NCBI GenBank assembly: GCA_017550025.1
Contig: JAFYLU010000071.1
Span: 1-64,000, forward strand
DNA from: Bacteroidales bacterium
GTDB lineage: Bacteria > Bacteroidota > Bacteroidia > Bacteroidales > UBA932
Length of the DNA stretch: 64,000 bases
Direction of reading: 5' to 3'
Numbering within the stretch: the first letter of the stretch is position 1; every line of letters starts with the position of its first letter. The notes under the pieces are model-generated. The model did no database searches. It was given only the letters and a program-made list of their open reading frames with translations, and had not been told where the DNA came from. Shown piece after piece: positions 54,360 through 61,895 of this stretch. Made by a program: the position numbers and the translations under genes.

Positions 54360-55463
54360 ATGAAACATCGCCTTAAATATATCACCGCCTTTCTGATCCT
54401 GCTCTTCCATATGGCAGGAGCAGGATGCGCGCATGCACAGTTCACAGTCGGTTTCGACAGCGACATCCATTCGGTCAGAAATTCCATAATACCGGATTTC
54501 AGATACAAATATGATGATTATCTGCAGTATGCCCCAGCTGCCCTGATGGTCGGAATGAAGGTCGGAGGCTACGAAAGCCGCAGCTCATGGGGAAGGATGC
54601 TCGTTTCAGACGCGTTTTCCGTAGCGATCATGACAGCCACCGTCAACGGACTGAAATATACCGTAGGCCGCCCGAGGCCGGACGGAAGCCGCAACAACTC
54701 ATTCCCTTCAGGTCACACAGCAACAGCATTCACCACAGCCACGCTGCTGCACAAGGAATACGGATGGCGAAGCCCATGGTTCAGCATCGGAGGATATACG
54801 GCAGCAGCTGTCACGGGATTCTCGAGAATTATGAACAACAAGCACTGGATGACCGACGTGATGGCCGGGGCGGCAATAGGAATAGGATCCGTACACCTGG
54901 GATACTTCATCGCAGACAAGATATTCAGAGACAGAGGATTATACGGAATGTTCACGGATCCGACATACCAGTACGACCCATATCGGAAGCATTATGTGGC
55001 GGAACTTTTCTTAGGAAGGAGATTCATCATCGGGGCAGAAGGAATGAAGGAGATGGGAGTGCTGCCGCTTCGCGGAGGCATAGTGGGCCTGTCGACCGAT
55101 ATACCGATAAAGCCCGGACTTGGTGTTACAGCCCGGGCATCAGCAAGTTCCATGACATATTATTCAGGAACGATATCTCCTATGTACAGCCTCACAGCCG
55201 GAGGATACTGGAACTTCCATTTCGCAAGGATAATGGAGCTTCAGTTACGTGTAATGGCAGGAGGGGCATGGATGGAAAATCCATCTCAAGGTCACGCAGC
55301 CGATTTCGGTACTGACCTGTCCGGCGGCATCGCCCTCAGCATCATCACCGACTCCAATTTCAAGATCAAGGGATTCGTCGACCTCGAATCAGTCAGCCTC
55401 TCCCCTGACCGTCCATGGATCAACACCCTCATCGTAGGATGGAGCTCCGCATGGTTCTGGTAG
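54360..55463 (+). CDS. PAP2-superfamily phosphatase with C-terminal barrel-like region
   Basis: A 367-residue exported protein. Signal peptide (MKHRLKYITAFLILLFHMAG, cleaved near AHAQ). The PAP2 acid phosphatase motifs are complete: KYTVGRPRP, NSFPSGHTATAF and SRIMNNKHWMTD. Residues ~230-367 are beta-rich with alternating aromatics and a terminal Trp-Phe-Trp, suggesting an outer-membrane domain, as in some Bacteroidetes lipid phosphatases. Substrate unknown; lipid A or undecaprenyl phosphates are reasonable guesses. Start at 54360 chosen for signal peptide and promoter. Confidence 0.85.
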   Translation: MKHRLKYITAFLILLFHMAGAGCAHAQFTVGFDSDIHSVRNSIIPDFRYKYDDYLQYAPAALMVGMKVGGYESRSSWGRMLVSDAFSVAIMTATVNGLKYTVGRPRPDGSRNNSFPSGHTATAFTTATLLHKEYGWRSPWFSIGGYTAAAVTGFSRIMNNKHWMTDVMAGAAIGIGSVHLGYFIADKIFRDRGLYGMFTDPTYQYDPYRKHYVAELFLGRRFIIGAEGMKEMGVLPLRGGIVGLSTDIPIKPGLGVTARASASSMTYYSGTISPMYSLTAGGYWNFHFARIMELQLRVMAGGAWMENPSQGHAADFGTDLSGGIALSIITDSNFKIKGFVDLESVSLSPDRPWINTLIVGWSSAWFW

Positions 55464-55465
55464 GC

Positions 55466-55891
55466 CTATACGACTTTTACCTTGAAGATAGCCTTGTGGA
55501 TAGAGCCCTCTCCGATGAGCGGAGCATGCGCCATATCAGGAGCGAAGGTAACGATCTCGCCAGCCTCGGCAGAAACGGTTTCCTCAATCGGATCATCGAA
55601 AAAGATGATGTCATCGGCAAGATTCATCTCACCCACAGGCATAGTGCACTCCGAACGAGGCTTCACGCCGTAGGTTTCTCCCTTCGAAAGAGGTACCTGA
55701 ACATCGATATATACATCATGAGCCTCAAGCTTGGCCTGCTCCACAGACCTGAGTCCGGCATCAACGATGTTAACGAACAGATTTTCACCGTCGATGATAT
55801 GTCTGCCATTAGCAAGAGAATTAAGGTCATGGGTCTTGATATACTCGATTGCCTTGGCATAATTGGGGTTTGTCATCAGTTTCTCGTCCAT
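55466..55891 (-). CDS. YhcH/YjgK/YiaL family protein
   Basis: A 141-residue cupin-like protein: NGRHIIDGENLFVNIVDAGL, EAHDVYIDVQVPLSKGET (metal-binding His/Glu region) and FFDDPIEETVSAEAGEIVTF, FAPDMAHAPLIGEG, HKAIFKVKV. Family members act in sugar-acid or N-acetylneuraminate catabolism (anomerase-like). No sugar genes are adjacent. Convergent with the PAP2 gene, 2 nt apart. Confidence 0.88.
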   Translation of the reverse strand: MDEKLMTNPNYAKAIEYIKTHDLNSLANGRHIIDGENLFVNIVDAGLRSVEQAKLEAHDVYIDVQVPLSKGETYGVKPRSECTMPVGEMNLADDIIFFDDPIEETVSAEAGEIVTFAPDMAHAPLIGEGSIHKAIFKVKVV

Positions 55892-55916
55892 AAAAAAATG
55901 CGGTTACAACAATTTA

Positions 55917-55950
55917 TTTGCGCTAAGTTAAGAAAATTGACTTATCTTTG
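55917..55950 (+). promoter_or_regulatory. Promoter of tRNA-Leu
   Basis: TTTG (55917-55920), 22-nt spacer, TATCTTTG (55943-55950); the mature tRNA begins 10 nt later. Confidence 0.65.
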
Positions 55951-55960
55951 CAACCTCATC

Positions 55961-56330
55961 GCTCTGGTGGTGGAATAGGTAGACACGCGGGACTTAAACG
56001 AGGCCACACGAAAAACGGCCTCACTGAGTGCCTCAAAGGAAACTTTGAGAGTAGAACTCCCCTAACAAACGGAAACCTCGCCCGCAGAAATGCAGGCTTT
56101 GGCGACGGCTCACTAAATTCAGCACATGCTGATAAATGGCGTAGAGACTATACAGGGAGGACCTAAACGCAGAACGGACAGTGCAACAGCACATCCAGCG
56201 CATGGTCAAGAAATAGTCCAGACTACAACGGCTGAACATTTCGGATGAAGCCGGCTTGCGTAAAAGCAAGAGTAGCAAGAAAATCCCGTGGCCAGAAATG
56301 GCCGTACGGGTTCGATTCCCGTCCGGAGCA
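55961..56330 (+). tRNA. tRNA-Leu(UAA) interrupted by a group I intron
   Basis: Exon 1 (55961-55995) starts with the acceptor strand GCTCTGG and the leucine-type D-arm GTGGAATAGGTAGACAC, and ends CGGGACTT. Exon 2 (56280-56330) starts AAAATCCCG, has a class II variable arm (TGGCCAGAAATGGCCGTA), the T-loop GGTTCGATTCC and closes with CCGGAGCA. Joining them gives anticodon stem CGGGA/TCCCG, loop CTTAAAA and anticodon UAA. CCA is not encoded. A good promoter precedes and a terminator follows. The 3' end (from 56309) is repeated at 63483, marking it as an integration site. Confidence 0.93.
55996..56279 (+). ncRNA. Group I intron (IC3-like) in the tRNA-Leu anticodon loop
   Basis: A 284-nt insert after U34, with U before the 5' splice site and G as last base (56279), the hallmarks of group I introns. 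Elements: P1, exon CUU pairing with GAGUGCC (56026-56032, U-G at the splice site), extended by GAGGCC/GGCCTC; P2, CTCAAAG-GAAA-CTTTGAG (56032-56049); P3, CTCCC (56057-56061) with GGGAG (56155-56159); P7, GACTAT (56146-56151) with ATAGTC (56213-56218) inside the conserved GTAGAGACTA and AATAGTCCAG; P8, GGACC/GGTC; P9 hairpins (CTTGC/GCAAG). No homing endonuclease ORF. The core resembles the Azoarcus/cyanobacterial tRNA introns. Confidence 0.9.
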
Positions 56331-56373
56331 CATGATCCCTCTTGGAAATTCCGAGAGGGATTTTTGTTTTTGT
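56309..56373 (+). repeat. Left attachment-site repeat
   Basis: 65 bp comprising the T-arm, acceptor end and terminator of tRNA-Leu; the copy that keeps the tRNA intact. Confidence 0.82.
56335..56372 (+). terminator. Rho-independent terminator of tRNA-Leu
   Basis: ATCCCTCT (56335-56342) / AGAGGGAT (56354-56361) followed by a T-rich run. The identical hairpin recurs at the right repeat (63509-63547). Confidence 0.9.
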
Positions 56374-56424
56374 GACCGTGCTTTGGCACAAGTAGGATAT
56401 CTTTACCGTTAAAAACACCTATAT

Positions 56425-56892
56425 ATGGCAAACAAACGGACAAAAGAAGAATTTGAAATCGCGGCCGCACATTCATATAGCATCGCGGGAATGTGCCGGT
56501 ATCTAGGACTCATTCCAAGCGGAGGAAATTACCGGATAATACATAATGCTATACGAAAATATTCTATAGATACCAGACATTTCACAGGACAAGGATGGAA
56601 CATCGGCTTGGCATTCAAGCCTTTTGAAGCCAAATCGACAAATAAGATTCTTACGACTGATTCCACATATCAATCATTCAAACTAAAAGCACGATTAATC
56701 CAAGAAGGTATCAAAAAGCATATCTGCGAACAATGCAGACTGACTCAGTGGCAGGGAAGACCGATACCCTTGGAGCTACATCATATAAATGGCAACAACA
56801 CCGACAACCGTCTGGAGAACATTCTGCTTCTTTGCCCGAACTGCCATGCCCTTACTGAAAGTTACAGGGGCAAGAACAAGAAGACTAAATAA
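56425..56892 (+). CDS. HNH endonuclease
   Basis: A 155-residue protein with an N-terminal HTH-like segment (EFEIAAAHSYSIAGMCRYLGL) and a C-terminal HNH nuclease with zinc site: Cys101/Cys104 (HICEQC), the HNH core LELHHINGNNTDNRLENILL (His119-His120, Asn residues) and Cys137/Cys140 (LLCPNCHAL). Such small HNH proteins are carried by phages and islands, often as homing or packaging-type nucleases. First gene of the island, 50 nt past the left repeat. Confidence 0.85.
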   Translation: MANKRTKEEFEIAAAHSYSIAGMCRYLGLIPSGGNYRIIHNAIRKYSIDTRHFTGQGWNIGLAFKPFEAKSTNKILTTDSTYQSFKLKARLIQEGIKKHICEQCRLTQWQGRPIPLELHHINGNNTDNRLENILLLCPNCHALTESYRGKNKKTK

Positions 56893-57282
56893 GACAATAA
56901 CAACTTTGACCATATTACGCAATACCCCAGTGAGTGTTGTCCGTTTATAAAAACTTTTTCTTACCTTTGTAAGGTCTCGCGGTTGTCCGCTTGACATTAC
57001 ATATTTGTGAAAGTGTTTTTCGCAAGTCCTTTTCTGAAAATGTGGAAGTTTTCTTGATCATAAGGGCGGAACGGAACAACACTCACTTTCGTATAGATAC
57101 CTGTGGCAGGTCGCGTTCTGCGTACCCGTACCCCATATCTATTCGAGTGTGGGGTATTGTGTCGTCTATCTATGATCAGGGTCTTTCCACAACCTTCAGA
57201 AGGATAAACGAAAGTCAGCTCCACACTTTCTTTGTATATACACCATAATCATCTTTGGAGTTGAGGATGTTTATCCAGAAAA
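56893..57282 (+). promoter_or_regulatory. Long leader region of peptide C
   Basis: 390 nt without a convincing gene. A promoter -7 TACCTTTG at 56962-56969 would give a leader of about 305 nt. Paired elements: AGTGAGTGTTGT (56931-56942) with ACAACACTCACT (57078-57089), spanning the promoter; TACCCCA/TGGGGTA (about 57128-57157) as a hairpin; and GATCAT/ATGATC segments. Possible regulatory RNA or DNA-binding sites; unproven. Confidence 0.45.
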
Positions 57283-57393
57283 ATGGAATCAATACAGAAT
57301 TATTTAGCACCAGAGGTAGAAGTAATGGAAATTGTGCCGGAAGGTGTTCTATGTGGCAGTATGGATATGGATCCAGAAGAAGGTTATATGTAA
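57283..57393 (+). CDS. Small conserved peptide C (36 residues)
   Basis: MESIQNYLAPEVEVMEIVPE then GVLCGSMDMDPEEGYM. It has the same start (MESxQNY) as peptide B and the shared EGVLCGS and DMDPEEG cores, with the region between them shortened by two or three residues. Codon choice differs widely from A and B while protein is kept, supporting translation. It ends 18 nt before lipoprotein 4. Carried on the island. Confidence 0.78.
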   Translation: MESIQNYLAPEVEVMEIVPEGVLCGSMDMDPEEGYM

Positions 57394-57411
57394 TCAATAA
57401 AACTTAACAAT

Positions 57412-59235
57412 ATGAAATTTAGATTATTTACAATTTTTGCAGCTGTTGGACTATTGTTTACTGGCTGTGCAGAGAAATCATATCCGATAGTAGACGGTTC
57501 CATTATTGCAATAATGGAAAATGACGAAACCCGTACATCTGTTACGGACGACGGTATCTTCACTTGGTCTAGTAATGACCGGGTATGGCTTCACACGACA
57601 AACGGAGGTATAGTCGGAACGCTTTCTTCTGGTGCAGGTACACCTAATGCCTGCTTTTCTTATGGGGTATTTATTGGAGACATGACTGGTAAAGGAGTTT
57701 ATCCATATAATGATAGCCACTCCATATCAGACAATAAACTAAGTTTTGTTCTTCCTGCATCATACGACCTTGGCTCTGACTTGACTAATAACAATGCAGC
57801 TATGTATGGCGTTAATGTTGGTGGAACAGTCTGGTTCAACCATCTTGCTGGCGTTATGCGATTCAAGTTCCAGAATGTCCCAGCAGGTACGGACAGGTTT
57901 CAGCTTACTCTTGACAAAAAGATTAACGGAACATTTACTGCCGACCTTTCTGAAGTCATACCTGTTATTGAGACATCTGATGCATCTTCGGAGTCCGAGA
58001 AAACAGTTACTTTGAATTTTGATGCCTTGAAGTCTGTTTCGGACATCTATCTTTACGTCCCACTCCCTGTTGGCACATATACAACCCTTGGCATAGACCT
58101 CTGGGCAGGCAACAAATCTATATGGTCATATTCAAATACTGTAACGAATAAGATAAGCCGTAAGACATTAAAACTCATGCCAAACATTAACCTTGGCGGT
58201 TCTGTCAATGGCGACCTTGAGGGAAGTGTAACCAATCTCTCTAAAAACTTCACCGCAAACTGTTATATCGTCTCTGAAGCAGGTTCATACAAATTTACTC
58301 CTACTAAAGGCAATAGCGGCGAATCTGTCGGTTCTATATCATCTGCAGAAGTTCTTTGGGAAAGTTTCGGTACAGATGAGACTCCGAATGTGGGTGACCT
58401 AGTGAAAAATGTGAAGTATGTGGATGGTGTCATCAGTTTTGAAACTCCGAGTACATTCAAGGAAGGTAATGCTGTGATTGCAGCTAAGGAAGCTTCTGGT
58501 AATATTCTTTGGTCATGGCATATCTGGCTTACCGACCAGCCTGAAGGTCAAGTATATTATAACAATGCAGGCACTATGATGGATCGCAACCTTGGCGCAA
58601 CTTCGGCAACTCCCGGAGATGTTGGTGCTCTCGGACTGCTTTATCAGTGGGGGCGCAAGGATCCGTTCTTGGGCTCTTCTTCAATTTCATCGGATATTGT
58701 TGCAAAATCCACCATCACTTGGCCTTCAGCTGTCAGTTCTAATGCAAACAATGGTACAATAACCTATGCTACTGCTAACCCTGCGACTTTCATTACTTAC
58801 AATAACAGTAATCAAGATTGGTATTACACTGGCTCATCATCTACAGACAATACTCGTTGGTCTGAATCAAGCAACGCAAAGTCCATTTATGACCCATGTC
58901 CAGTTGGCTATCGTGTTCCGAATGGTGGCAACAATGGAGTCTGGCGTAAGGCTAATGAATATTTGAATTTTAATGGGTTTGACGAGTCTAATAAAGGTAT
59001 GAACTTCTCTGGAAAATTCGGCCCAACCTCTACAATCTGGTATCCGGCTTCGGGTCTTCGTGATGGCATTGATGTCAGTCCCATCCATGTTGGCAAGCAA
59101 GGCACTTATTGGTCTGTTGCATCCGACAATCTATATCTAGGTCAGTATATGGAATTCTATAATAGTGAGCATGTTTTTTTAACTGGCAATACATCTCGCG
59201 CTTACGCATTATCTGTCCGTTGTATCCAAGAATAA
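57412..59235 (+). CDS. Fimbrillin-like / FISUMP-domain lipoprotein 4 (island copy)
   Basis: A 607-residue paralogue nearest in layout to lipoprotein 1. Signal MKFRLFTIFAAVGLLFTGC (Cys19), fimbrillin-like region (TRTSVTDDGIFTWSSNDRVWL, FVLPASYDLGSDL, LKLMPNINLG), linking module (WSWHIWLTDQPEGQVYYNNAG) and FISUMP domain (MMDRNLGATSATPGDVGALG, WGRKDPFLG, YDPCPVGYRVPNGG, YWSVAS, LSVRCIQE). Codon use is clearly more A/T-rich than in the three chromosomal paralogues, so it has a separate history. Forms a two-gene unit with peptide C. Confidence 0.86.
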   Translation: MKFRLFTIFAAVGLLFTGCAEKSYPIVDGSIIAIMENDETRTSVTDDGIFTWSSNDRVWLHTTNGGIVGTLSSGAGTPNACFSYGVFIGDMTGKGVYPYNDSHSISDNKLSFVLPASYDLGSDLTNNNAAMYGVNVGGTVWFNHLAGVMRFKFQNVPAGTDRFQLTLDKKINGTFTADLSEVIPVIETSDASSESEKTVTLNFDALKSVSDIYLYVPLPVGTYTTLGIDLWAGNKSIWSYSNTVTNKISRKTLKLMPNINLGGSVNGDLEGSVTNLSKNFTANCYIVSEAGSYKFTPTKGNSGESVGSISSAEVLWESFGTDETPNVGDLVKNVKYVDGVISFETPSTFKEGNAVIAAKEASGNILWSWHIWLTDQPEGQVYYNNAGTMMDRNLGATSATPGDVGALGLLYQWGRKDPFLGSSSISSDIVAKSTITWPSAVSSNANNGTITYATANPATFITYNNSNQDWYYTGSSSTDNTRWSESSNAKSIYDPCPVGYRVPNGGNNGVWRKANEYLNFNGFDESNKGMNFSGKFGPTSTIWYPASGLRDGIDVSPIHVGKQGTYWSVASDNLYLGQYMEFYNSEHVFLTGNTSRAYALSVRCIQE

Positions 59236-59283
59236 GTTCCAATACCAATGCTACTATTTATCAAACCAGATAATCCGATAATT

Positions 59284-59835
59284 ATGAAAGTTACAAGTAA
59301 ACAAATATCCAATTGGATTAAGGACTACATTGATGTTTGTAATGGAAATATCCACAATAGAAAATGGAGGAAGAAATATGTTTATCTTCATGCTCCGTAT
59401 AACAATGCGGAAGATTGCTATCATAAATGGCTTGACTGGGTGGATGAGAACAAAGAAAGGTTGATAGCATTACCAACTTTTGAGGACATCCTTGCGGAAC
59501 TTGAAAAGAAGGAAATGAAAGGCATTGGCCCTTTGACAAGATATGATACTGCTACTCAATTGGCTTTCCCGGACAATAAGTTCCCTAAAAAAGTCCATCT
59601 ATGTGCAGGGGCGGCAAAAGGAGCAAGAGCATTGGATGTTACTGGTTTAGTAGTCGACAAACAGGTATTTGTTAATATTTGTCCTGACTTTGCAAAGATG
59701 AGCACTGCTCAGATAGAAGATTTCCTCTGTGTCTATAAATCATATCTGTCTGGTGAATTCGAAGATGAACTGAAGTCTACGTCTAATGGTTGTTGTACAG
59801 CAAAGCCCGGCAAACCCAGAGGATGCGGCAAGTAG
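59284..59835 (+). CDS. Uncharacterised Cys-rich protein with possible HhH-like segment
   Basis: A 183-residue protein, start MKVTSKQISNWIKDYID at 59284 (an upstream in-frame ATG at 59248 would sit 12 nt after the lipoprotein stop). It has the segment EMKGIGPLTRYDTATQLAFP, which looks like a helix-hairpin-helix-type GIGP motif, then KKVHLCAGAAKGARALDV and a Cys/Gly/Pro tail (NGCCTAKPGKPRGCGK). I do not know a family function; nucleic-acid binding is a guess from the HhH-like motif. Confidence 0.7.
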   Translation: MKVTSKQISNWIKDYIDVCNGNIHNRKWRKKYVYLHAPYNNAEDCYHKWLDWVDENKERLIALPTFEDILAELEKKEMKGIGPLTRYDTATQLAFPDNKFPKKVHLCAGAAKGARALDVTGLVVDKQVFVNICPDFAKMSTAQIEDFLCVYKSYLSGEFEDELKSTSNGCCTAKPGKPRGCGK

Positions 59836-59967
59836 TTAAGATTCTTTGCAGTTGGTTACAGAGCGTAACCAACTGCTTTGTTTATATGCAGTCATCACAA
59901 AATGTTTTCAAGCAAGGTCAGACATCTTGAAGAAGAAATCTATATCTTTGTAGAAAATGTATGACAC

Positions 59968-61758
59968 ATGGAGAAGACATTGTTTGACAATATAGAGTTC
60001 GTGGAAAGGCTGGAAAGTCTTATGGAGGGATACGAGTCTACAGATATTGAATTTAAATCTGCCAAGGGAGGTTTCCCTGGTTCCCTTTGGGAGACTTACT
60101 CTGCTTTTGCCAACACACAGGGTGGAGTAATTGTGCTCGGTGTCAAAGAAAAGGATGGCCACTTCATGATTGACAATCTTTCGGAAGATCAGATACAACG
60201 ATACAAGAGTGATCTGTGGAATGGACTGAACAACAAATCAATCTGCAGCACCAATATTCTGAAAGATAGTGATGTTCAAGACGGCGAGTATAATGGTTCG
60301 CATGTATTGGTCATTAATGTACCAAGAGCTCAAAGAACTCAGATTCCGATCTACATAAAGAACAATCCCGACAATGTTTTCAAAAGAAACCACGAGGGCG
60401 ATTATCAGTGTACTCCTGACAACGTAAGGAGGATGTATGCAGACGCCGATGTAGAGCATACTCGAGACAGTCGCATTCTGCCGGAGTTCACAATTGAAGA
60501 AGATATTGACAATGAGTCTCTACAGCAATATAAACGCATTGTATCAGCACATTCACCATCACACCCTTGGCTTTCTCTCAGTGATAAGGAGTTACTTAAA
60601 AAATTAGGCGGATATCGTGCAGACAAGAGAGAGAAGAAGGAAGGACTCACCATTGCAGGATTGTTAATGTTCGGTAAAATCGACAGCATTACGGATCAAT
60701 ACTGCTGCCCAAACTACTTCCCAGACTATAGAGAGTATTTCAGCAACGACCCTCATGCCAGGTGGACCAACAGAGTTTATGCTGACGGCACATGGGAAGC
60801 GAATCTGTTTCAATTTTATCTCAGGGTTTACAACAAGTTAGCAGCAGCACTACCGAAGCCTTTTGCATTAAGCAATGGTATTCGTGTCGAAGAGACCTCT
60901 GCACATGTGGCGATCAGAGAGGCATTTATAAACGCTTTGGTTCACTGCGATTACTCGATTAATGCCAGTCTCATTGTCGAGCAGCATAAGGACTATATCA
61001 AGTTCTCGAATCCTGGTTCATTATTGATTCCGATGGATCAGTTCTATCATGGTGGGGAAAGCGTGTGTCGAAACAAATATCTACAGCAGATGTTCACTCT
61101 TATGGGTGCTGCGGAAAAGGCTGGAAGCGGAGCGGATAAAATCTTGCAGGGATGGAAGGAGGCAGATTACAGAAGTCCGGAACTCAAAGAAAGGACTCAG
61201 CCGGATAAGGTAGAACTAAAACTTCCATTGGTGAATTTGTTGTCTGCGGACATCCTTTCTTACCTTAAAAGTCATTATGGGGAGGCATTTAATGAACTTA
61301 CCCATGATGAACTTATGACCCTAGCGACTTGCTATAGTGAGGGGGAGGTTACAAATTACAGGCTTCAGATTATCATTGATAAGCATAGTGCAGACATCAC
61401 TAAGTTGCTGAAGGCCCTCTGCGATAAGGGCTTCCTGACCTCATACGGTTTCGGCAGGGGTACAAAGTATCAGATTAATGAGGAGTACGAACTATCATCA
61501 CTTCAAAATGATGACAGTAAGGGTGTAAGTAAGGGTGTAAGTAAGGGTGTAAGATCGTCGTCTGAAAAGGTTAAGAAAGACATCTTGGAAGCATGTTCTG
61601 ATTATGCATCAATTGAAGAAATAGCGTCAAAAGTTGGGAAGAGCATAGTATACTTGAAGAACAAAATAATACCTCAGATGCTTAAAGACGGTTTATTAGA
61701 GTGGCAGTATCCTAATGCCCCAAGACATCCTTACCAGAAATATAGAACTAAGAAATAG
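59968..61758 (+). CDS. AlbA_2/Schlafen-type ATP-binding protein (COG2865-like)
   Basis: A 596-residue protein. N-terminal AlbA_2 (Schlafen AAA_4) domain, residues ~15-140 (DIEFKSAKGGFPGSLWETYS, AFANTQGGVIVLGVKEKDGH). Middle HATPase_c_4-type region, ~330-420 (VAIREAFINALVHCDYSINA, KFSNPGSLL, MGAAEKAGSGADKILQGW). C-terminal winged-helix segments (~520-590). Homologues are annotated as putative transcriptional regulators and turn up in islands and defence neighbourhoods. An in-frame 12-nt tandem repeat codes for (SKGV)3 near residue 517-528. Confidence 0.83.
   Translation: MEKTLFDNIEFVERLESLMEGYESTDIEFKSAKGGFPGSLWETYSAFANTQGGVIVLGVKEKDGHFMIDNLSEDQIQRYKSDLWNGLNNKSICSTNILKDSDVQDGEYNGSHVLVINVPRAQRTQIPIYIKNNPDNVFKRNHEGDYQCTPDNVRRMYADADVEHTRDSRILPEFTIEEDIDNESLQQYKRIVSAHSPSHPWLSLSDKELLKKLGGYRADKREKKEGLTIAGLLMFGKIDSITDQYCCPNYFPDYREYFSNDPHARWTNRVYADGTWEANLFQFYLRVYNKLAAALPKPFALSNGIRVEETSAHVAIREAFINALVHCDYSINASLIVEQHKDYIKFSNPGSLLIPMDQFYHGGESVCRNKYLQQMFTLMGAAEKAGSGADKILQGWKEADYRSPELKERTQPDKVELKLPLVNLLSADILSYLKSHYGEAFNELTHDELMTLATCYSEGEVTNYRLQIIIDKHSADITKLLKALCDKGFLTSYGFGRGTKYQINEEYELSSLQNDDSKGVSKGVSKGVRSSSEKVKKDILEACSDYASIEEIASKVGKSIVYLKNKIIPQMLKDGLLEWQYPNAPRHPYQKYRTKK
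61516..61551 (+). repeat. In-frame 12-nt tandem repeat
   Basis: Three perfect copies of AGTAAGGGTGTA inside the AlbA_2-type gene, coding Ser-Lys-Gly-Val repeats in the linker before the C-terminal winged helix. Copy changes would lengthen or shorten the linker without frameshift. Confidence 0.9.
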
Positions 61759-61895
61759 TCTATGCTACTATCATCATTTTCATGCAGGACTTAATGATGA
61801 TAGTAATGATGCAAGTAATGGTGATAGTAAAGGTGTAAGTTGCTAGTAAGGTTGCTAGCTGAACCCAATGAGACTTAATCAATATAAACAAGCAT

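Noticed and set aside
56033..56476. Leftward reading frame of about 147 codons across the tRNA intron
   Set aside because: It lies antisense to the tRNA/intron and HNH gene; its length is explained by chance and it has no recognisable domain.
56991..57248. Overlapping frames on both strands (75-85 codons) upstream of peptide C
   Set aside because: Mutually exclusive frames over a palindrome-rich leader, no start signal and no known motif; more likely non-coding.
45627..59235. Diversity-generating retroelement acting on the lipoprotein C-termini
   Set aside because: The C-terminal lectin-like ends fit such targets, but no reverse transcriptase gene, accessory gene or template repeat is present in the window. 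Kept only as a possibility to check genome-wide.
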